Source: Bacteroidales bacterium (lineage in GTDB: Bacteria > Bacteroidota > Bacteroidia > Bacteroidales > Paludibacteraceae). Taken from it: DNA of 34,090 bases. The position numbers and the translations under genes are program-made. Below the pieces are notes generated by a model that made no database searches, was not told where the DNA came from, and saw only the letters and a program-made list of their open reading frames with translations. The stretch is from assembly GCA_900769555.1 (NCBI GenBank), contig CAAGHA010000106.1:1-34090 (forward strand), given 5' to 3'. This document shows, one piece after another, positions 30,911 to 34,090 of the stretch (the stretch's first letter is position 1; the number at the start of each line of letters is the position of its first letter).

Positions 30911-32395
30911 ATGTTGGATAAAGAAAATCAGTTATACGTAGCTCATTCAGATAAACCGTTGTTTTTAGTTCCTAAAATGGCTAATCGTCATGGTTTAATT
31001 GCAGGTGCAACCGGTACAGGTAAGACAGTGTCATTGCAGGTTTTGGCAGAATCGTTTAGTGATTTGGGAGTGCCGTGCTTTATGGCGGATATGAAAGGAG
31101 ATTTGTCAGGAATATATAAAGCAGGAGCTTTGACTTCATTTATAGAGAAAAGGCAGATTGAATTTGGAGTGACGTTTGATTTTCAACCTTATCCGGCGCG
31201 TTTTTTTGATGTTTATGGTAACGAGGGGCATCCTTTGCGTGTTAAAGTGCGTGATTTTGGTGTAATGTTGTTTACGCGCATATTAGATTTAAATGAAACG
31301 CAAGAGGGGGTGTTAAATGCTGTTTTTAGAATTGCCGAAGATAAAGATATGCCTCTTATTGATCTTAAGGATTTGAGAGCCATGTTAAATTATGTGGGTA
31401 AACATTCTAAAGAGTTTCAAACTGATTATGGGAATATCTCTTCAGCATCTATTGGTGCTATTCAGCGTGGTTTGTTATCATTAGAAGAGCAAGGAGGGGA
31501 TTATTTTTTTGGTGAACCTGCATTTGATGTAATGGATTTTATTCAAACAGAAGGTCAAAAAGGGGTTGTAAATGTTTTGGCTGCGGATAAGTTGTATAAT
31601 TACCCTAAACTTTATTCGGCTTTCTTAATGTGGTTGTTGACCTCATTGTATGCAAAGTTGCCAGAAGTGGGTGATATGGATAAACCAAAATTTATCTTTT
31701 TCTTTGATGAGGCTCATTTATTGTTTGACGATGCTTCCAAGGTGTTGATGGAGCAGATAGAGAAAGTGGTTCGTTTGATTCGTTCAAAGGGTGTAGGTGT
31801 CTATTTTATTACGCAAAACCCAATGGATATTCCTGAGAGTGTTTTGGGACAATTGGGTAATAAAATTCAGCATGCATTAAGGGCCTTTACTCCGAAAGAT
31901 CAAAAAGCGGTGAAAAAGATTGCTGAAACATTTCGTCAGAATGAAAAGTTTGACACAGAATCAACTATTTTGGAGTTAGAGACAGGCGAGGCTTTGATTT
32001 CTTTCTTGGATGAAAAAGGTGCTCCAAGAATAGTGGAAAGAGCAAAAATGCTTTGTCCTCAAGGTCAAATCGGTCCGTTGACAGCTGAAGAGCGTAAATC
32101 TGCCATAGAAAATTCTCGTCTTTATGGGGTATATGAAAACCGAAGAGAAAGAGAGTCTGCTTCTGAAATCTTAACTGAATTATCCGAAAAGGAACAGATG
32201 CAGTTGGAATTGGAAAAACGACGTGAAGAAGAGGAAAAGGAGGCTAAAAAAGTCGCTAAGGAAAAGGAGAAAAGTAGTAAGAAATCTTCTCAAAAACAAT
32301 CTCCTGTCGAGAAGGCTGTGACTAAAATGTTGACATCCTTAGGAAAGTCGTTTGGAACAAAATTGATTAATGTAATTATAAAAAAGATAAAGTAG
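30911..32395 (+). CDS. HerA-like/DUF853 (YjgR-type) ATPase
   Basis: Start ATG 30911 (MLDKENQLYVAHSDKPLFLVP) fits the family, where the N-terminus is short. The product has about 494 residues. Walker A is GATGTGKT (32-39), preceded by MANRHGLIA. FMADMKGDLSGI follows, and Walker B is FIFFFDEAHLLF. RSKGVGVYFITQNPMDIPESVLGQLGNKIQHALRAF is split over two motifs typical of the family. After about 420 there is a charged coiled-coil (QMQLELEKRREEEEKEAKK) and a Lys/Ser-rich linker. The family belongs to the HerA/FtsK ATPases. The biological role of YjgR-type members is not established. Confidence 0.9.
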   Translation: MLDKENQLYVAHSDKPLFLVPKMANRHGLIAGATGTGKTVSLQVLAESFSDLGVPCFMADMKGDLSGIYKAGALTSFIEKRQIEFGVTFDFQPYPARFFDVYGNEGHPLRVKVRDFGVMLFTRILDLNETQEGVLNAVFRIAEDKDMPLIDLKDLRAMLNYVGKHSKEFQTDYGNISSASIGAIQRGLLSLEEQGGDYFFGEPAFDVMDFIQTEGQKGVVNVLAADKLYNYPKLYSAFLMWLLTSLYAKLPEVGDMDKPKFIFFFDEAHLLFDDASKVLMEQIEKVVRLIRSKGVGVYFITQNPMDIPESVLGQLGNKIQHALRAFTPKDQKAVKKIAETFRQNEKFDTESTILELETGEALISFLDEKGAPRIVERAKMLCPQGQIGPLTAEERKSAIENSRLYGVYENRRERESASEILTELSEKEQMQLELEKRREEEEKEAKKVAKEKEKSSKKSSQKQSPVEKAVTKMLTSLGKSFGTKLINVIIKKIK

Positions 32396-32421
32396 GAGTA
32401 ATACTTTTTAGAAGTTTTTAA

Positions 32422-32612
32422 AGGTAATTTCTATAAATTAGGTCGGGATGATTTTGAAGAGCATTTGAGTTAGATTGTTTCTATTTATAAAGGAGCGATG
32501 CGAGTATAGTAACTAAGTAAATATAAGCAATATAGCGAAAATGAATTCAAAAGCATCCGAAATGGAATTTATTACATTTAGAAACAAAAATCGTAATTTA
32601 TAGGAGTTACCT
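32422..32612. repeat. Dispersed MITE-like repeat, copy C
   Basis: 191 bp bounded by AGGTAATTTCTATAAATTA at the left and, reverse-complemented, AGGTAACTCCTATAAATTA at the right: 19-base terminal inverted repeats with two mismatches. The interior matches copy B in several blocks. It lies 26 bases after the stop of the HerA-like gene. Confidence 0.88.
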
Positions 32613-32882
32613 TGTATATAAAATGATGTGTTAGCCTTGATTATATTTATCAGAGTCTTTGCTAAATAAAAAAATTATTATACTTTAGGCAAGTTTTTTA
32701 CAGTACCTATGAGTTTAAGGGTCGATTCAGAAAGTTGTTTTATGTTGAATCCGGCTAAGAGTCTGATAAATTATAAGTTAAACTCGTGATTCAATATAAA
32801 GATCAATATTGAAACTCAGAAATGGGGTTGTTGGCGTTTAAACCGGAATATTGAACCAAATTATCATTAAATACACTGTTTT
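32613..32882. other. Intergenic region with separated inverted repeats
   Basis: No ORF of note. ATTTATCAGAGTCTTTGC at 32645-32662 is mirrored by GCTAAGAGTCTGATAAAT at 32754-32771 (two mismatches), enclosing about 90 bases. A smaller inverted pair, GAGTTTA and TAAACTC, overlaps its right part. This may be another degenerate mobile repeat or a structured leader of the next gene. Confidence 0.45.
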
Positions 32883-34090
32883 ATGAGAAAAATATTGACA
32901 TGTTTTATCCTCTTTCTGCTCTCAATTGACCTTTGGGCATACGATATTGAAGCGGATAACCTCCTGTATAGGATTAATAGTGACTCAATCTCATTGACCT
33001 TAACATCCCGCTCGTATTTAAGTAAAGAATCCGATATTGTCATCCCTTCTGAGATAGAATATAACGGAAAAACTTACATCGTGAATGCAATAGGAAATTA
33101 TGCTTTTGAAGAACATAATATTAAAAGCATTGTAATTCCTGGAGGAATAACGACCTTTGGGAAAGAGATATTTTATTACTGCAGCGATCTAAAGAAAGTT
33201 GTTTTTTTAGAAGGTTTAACAGAGATCCCGGATAGGATTTTTTCTGGTTGTTCTTCTTTAGATAGCATCAATATTCCCGAAAGCGTAACTAAGATAGGAA
33301 GTTATTCTTTTAGTTATTGCTCAAAGTTATCAAACATAAAGTTGCCAAGTGGATTGCAAGAGATAGGTGCAGGTGCATTTGCGCAATCCGGATTGCAGCG
33401 CGTGGATATTCCTGACTTAGTGACTATAATCGATACGAATGCGTTTAGTCATTGCTCTAGATTGAAAGAGGTGAATATCCCTAAAAGTGTAAAAAAACTA
33501 GGTACGGGTGTTTTCCGTTCTTGCGATAGTTTGAAGAAGATTAATATTTCAAAAGATAATTCCTATTTTACTTTCGAGGATGGTTGCTTGTATAATAAGT
33601 CGAAATCTAAGATTTTTCAATATTTTAAAGCAAATGCAGACAGAGAATATATAATTCCTGAAGGAGTAAATTCAATTGATGATTATGCGTTTTATGATTG
33701 TGATAGTTTGATAAGTGTAACAATTTCTAAAGGGGTTACAAAAGTGGATGATTATGCATTTGCCCAATGTAATAATTTGACGATGGTTGATGTGCCGGGT
33801 AGTGTTACGTCATTAGGGAATTCTGTTTTCCAAAATTGCGAAAACTTATCTTCTGTGAAATTGGCGGAAGGTCTCGAAAAAATTAAAACTTTTGCATTCC
33901 GTGGTTGCAGAAGCTTATCAGAATTGCATTTGCCGAACAGTCTGAAAGAGATTAGAACCGGAGCATTTGAGTATTGCGAAAAACTATCCTCAATAACAAT
34001 TCCTGAAAGTATAACAACTATTTCCCAATCACTTTTCTCCCATTGCAAAAATTTGGAGCAAGTGAATCTTCATGAAAATATTCAAGAAAT
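32883..34090 (+). CDS. BspA-like leucine-rich-repeat surface protein, 5' part
   Basis: The frame from ATG 32883 is open to the right edge (402 codons visible), so the gene continues beyond the window. Residues 1-19 (MRKILTCFILFLLSIDLWA) are a signal peptide. From about 55 on there are many LRR_5/BspA-type repeats of about 23 residues: IPESVTKIGSYSFSYCSKL, VPGSVTSLGNSVFQNCENL, LPNSLKEIRTGAFEYCEKL. One short interruption (KDNSYFTFEDGCLYNKSKSK) is typical of this family. Such proteins are secreted or surface-bound and some bind host or microbial surfaces. The anchoring domain is outside the window. Confidence 0.93.
   Translation, partial: MRKILTCFILFLLSIDLWAYDIEADNLLYRINSDSISLTLTSRSYLSKESDIVIPSEIEYNGKTYIVNAIGNYAFEEHNIKSIVIPGGITTFGKEIFYYCSDLKKVVFLEGLTEIPDRIFSGCSSLDSINIPESVTKIGSYSFSYCSKLSNIKLPSGLQEIGAGAFAQSGLQRVDIPDLVTIIDTNAFSHCSRLKEVNIPKSVKKLGTGVFRSCDSLKKINISKDNSYFTFEDGCLYNKSKSKIFQYFKANADREYIIPEGVNSIDDYAFYDCDSLISVTISKGVTKVDDYAFAQCNNLTMVDVPGSVTSLGNSVFQNCENLSSVKLAEGLEKIKTFAFRGCRSLSELHLPNSLKEIRTGAFEYCEKLSSITIPESITTISQSLFSHCKNLEQVNLHENIQE

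Noticed and set aside
33752..34048. A 98-codon ORF on the minus strand near the right edge
   Set aside because: It is the complement of the BspA-like repeats, whose plus-strand frame runs uninterrupted from 32883 to the window end.

Overview
The window is an AT-rich chromosomal segment of a Bacteroidales-type member of the Bacteroidota. The evidence is: GldH and RicT lying together in a holB operon; a mannanase with a C-terminal tail of the type IX secretion (T9SS) kind; a BspA-like leucine-rich-repeat protein; promoters of the Bacteroidota form TTTG-N19-TAnnTTTG (best example in front of purE); and weak or absent Shine-Dalgarno sequences. I do not name a species.

Layout. (1) 1-7436: the 3' end of a large RHS/YD-repeat polymorphic toxin gene followed by a tandem series of 'orphan' C-terminal cassettes. 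Each cassette repeats about 240-320 bp of the RHS core and then carries a different toxin tip and its own candidate immunity gene. Tips: JAMM metalloprotease-like, a second different JAMM-like domain, a bacterial toxin 44-like domain, and a zincin-like EExxH domain. All four immunity candidates carry an export signal. The fourth is frameshifted in an A-run, and a vestigial fifth cassette leader runs into an IS30-family end. (2) 7607-8884: a CNNM/CBS/CorC membrane protein. (3) 17256-9055, minus strand: a tightly packed seven-gene operon, holB-ricT-gldH-trmB-polyprenyl synthase-hypothetical-malQ. (4) 17342-17960: a decayed IS30-family transposase. (5) 18037-19040: purE-folK. (6) 22645-19073, minus strand: DUF4380 protein, GPH-type sugar symporter and a free-standing MetH activation domain. 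(7) 28036-22876, minus strand: a secreted protein of unknown function, an AraC regulator and a GH26-CBM35-GH5 double mannanase, with a 17-bp direct repeat around the mannanase promoter. (8) 28265-30621: tcdA, a polysaccharide flippase and tRNA-Pro(UGG). (9) 30911-32395: a HerA-like ATPase. (10) 32883 to the right edge: a BspA-like protein, cut by the window.

A dispersed MITE-like repeat of about 180-190 bp with terminal inverted repeats occurs at 25916 and 32422, with a partial inverted copy at 8897. Each lies within about 30 bp downstream of a stop codon. No CRISPR array, rRNA or prophage was seen. The most system-like part is the RHS array. Its general logic (displaced toxin/immunity cassettes that can recombine onto the main gene) is known, but several details here deserve follow-up: the conserved 9-residue orphan leader with its own ATG, the uniformly exported immunity proteins, the altered zincin motif and the homopolymer frameshift.
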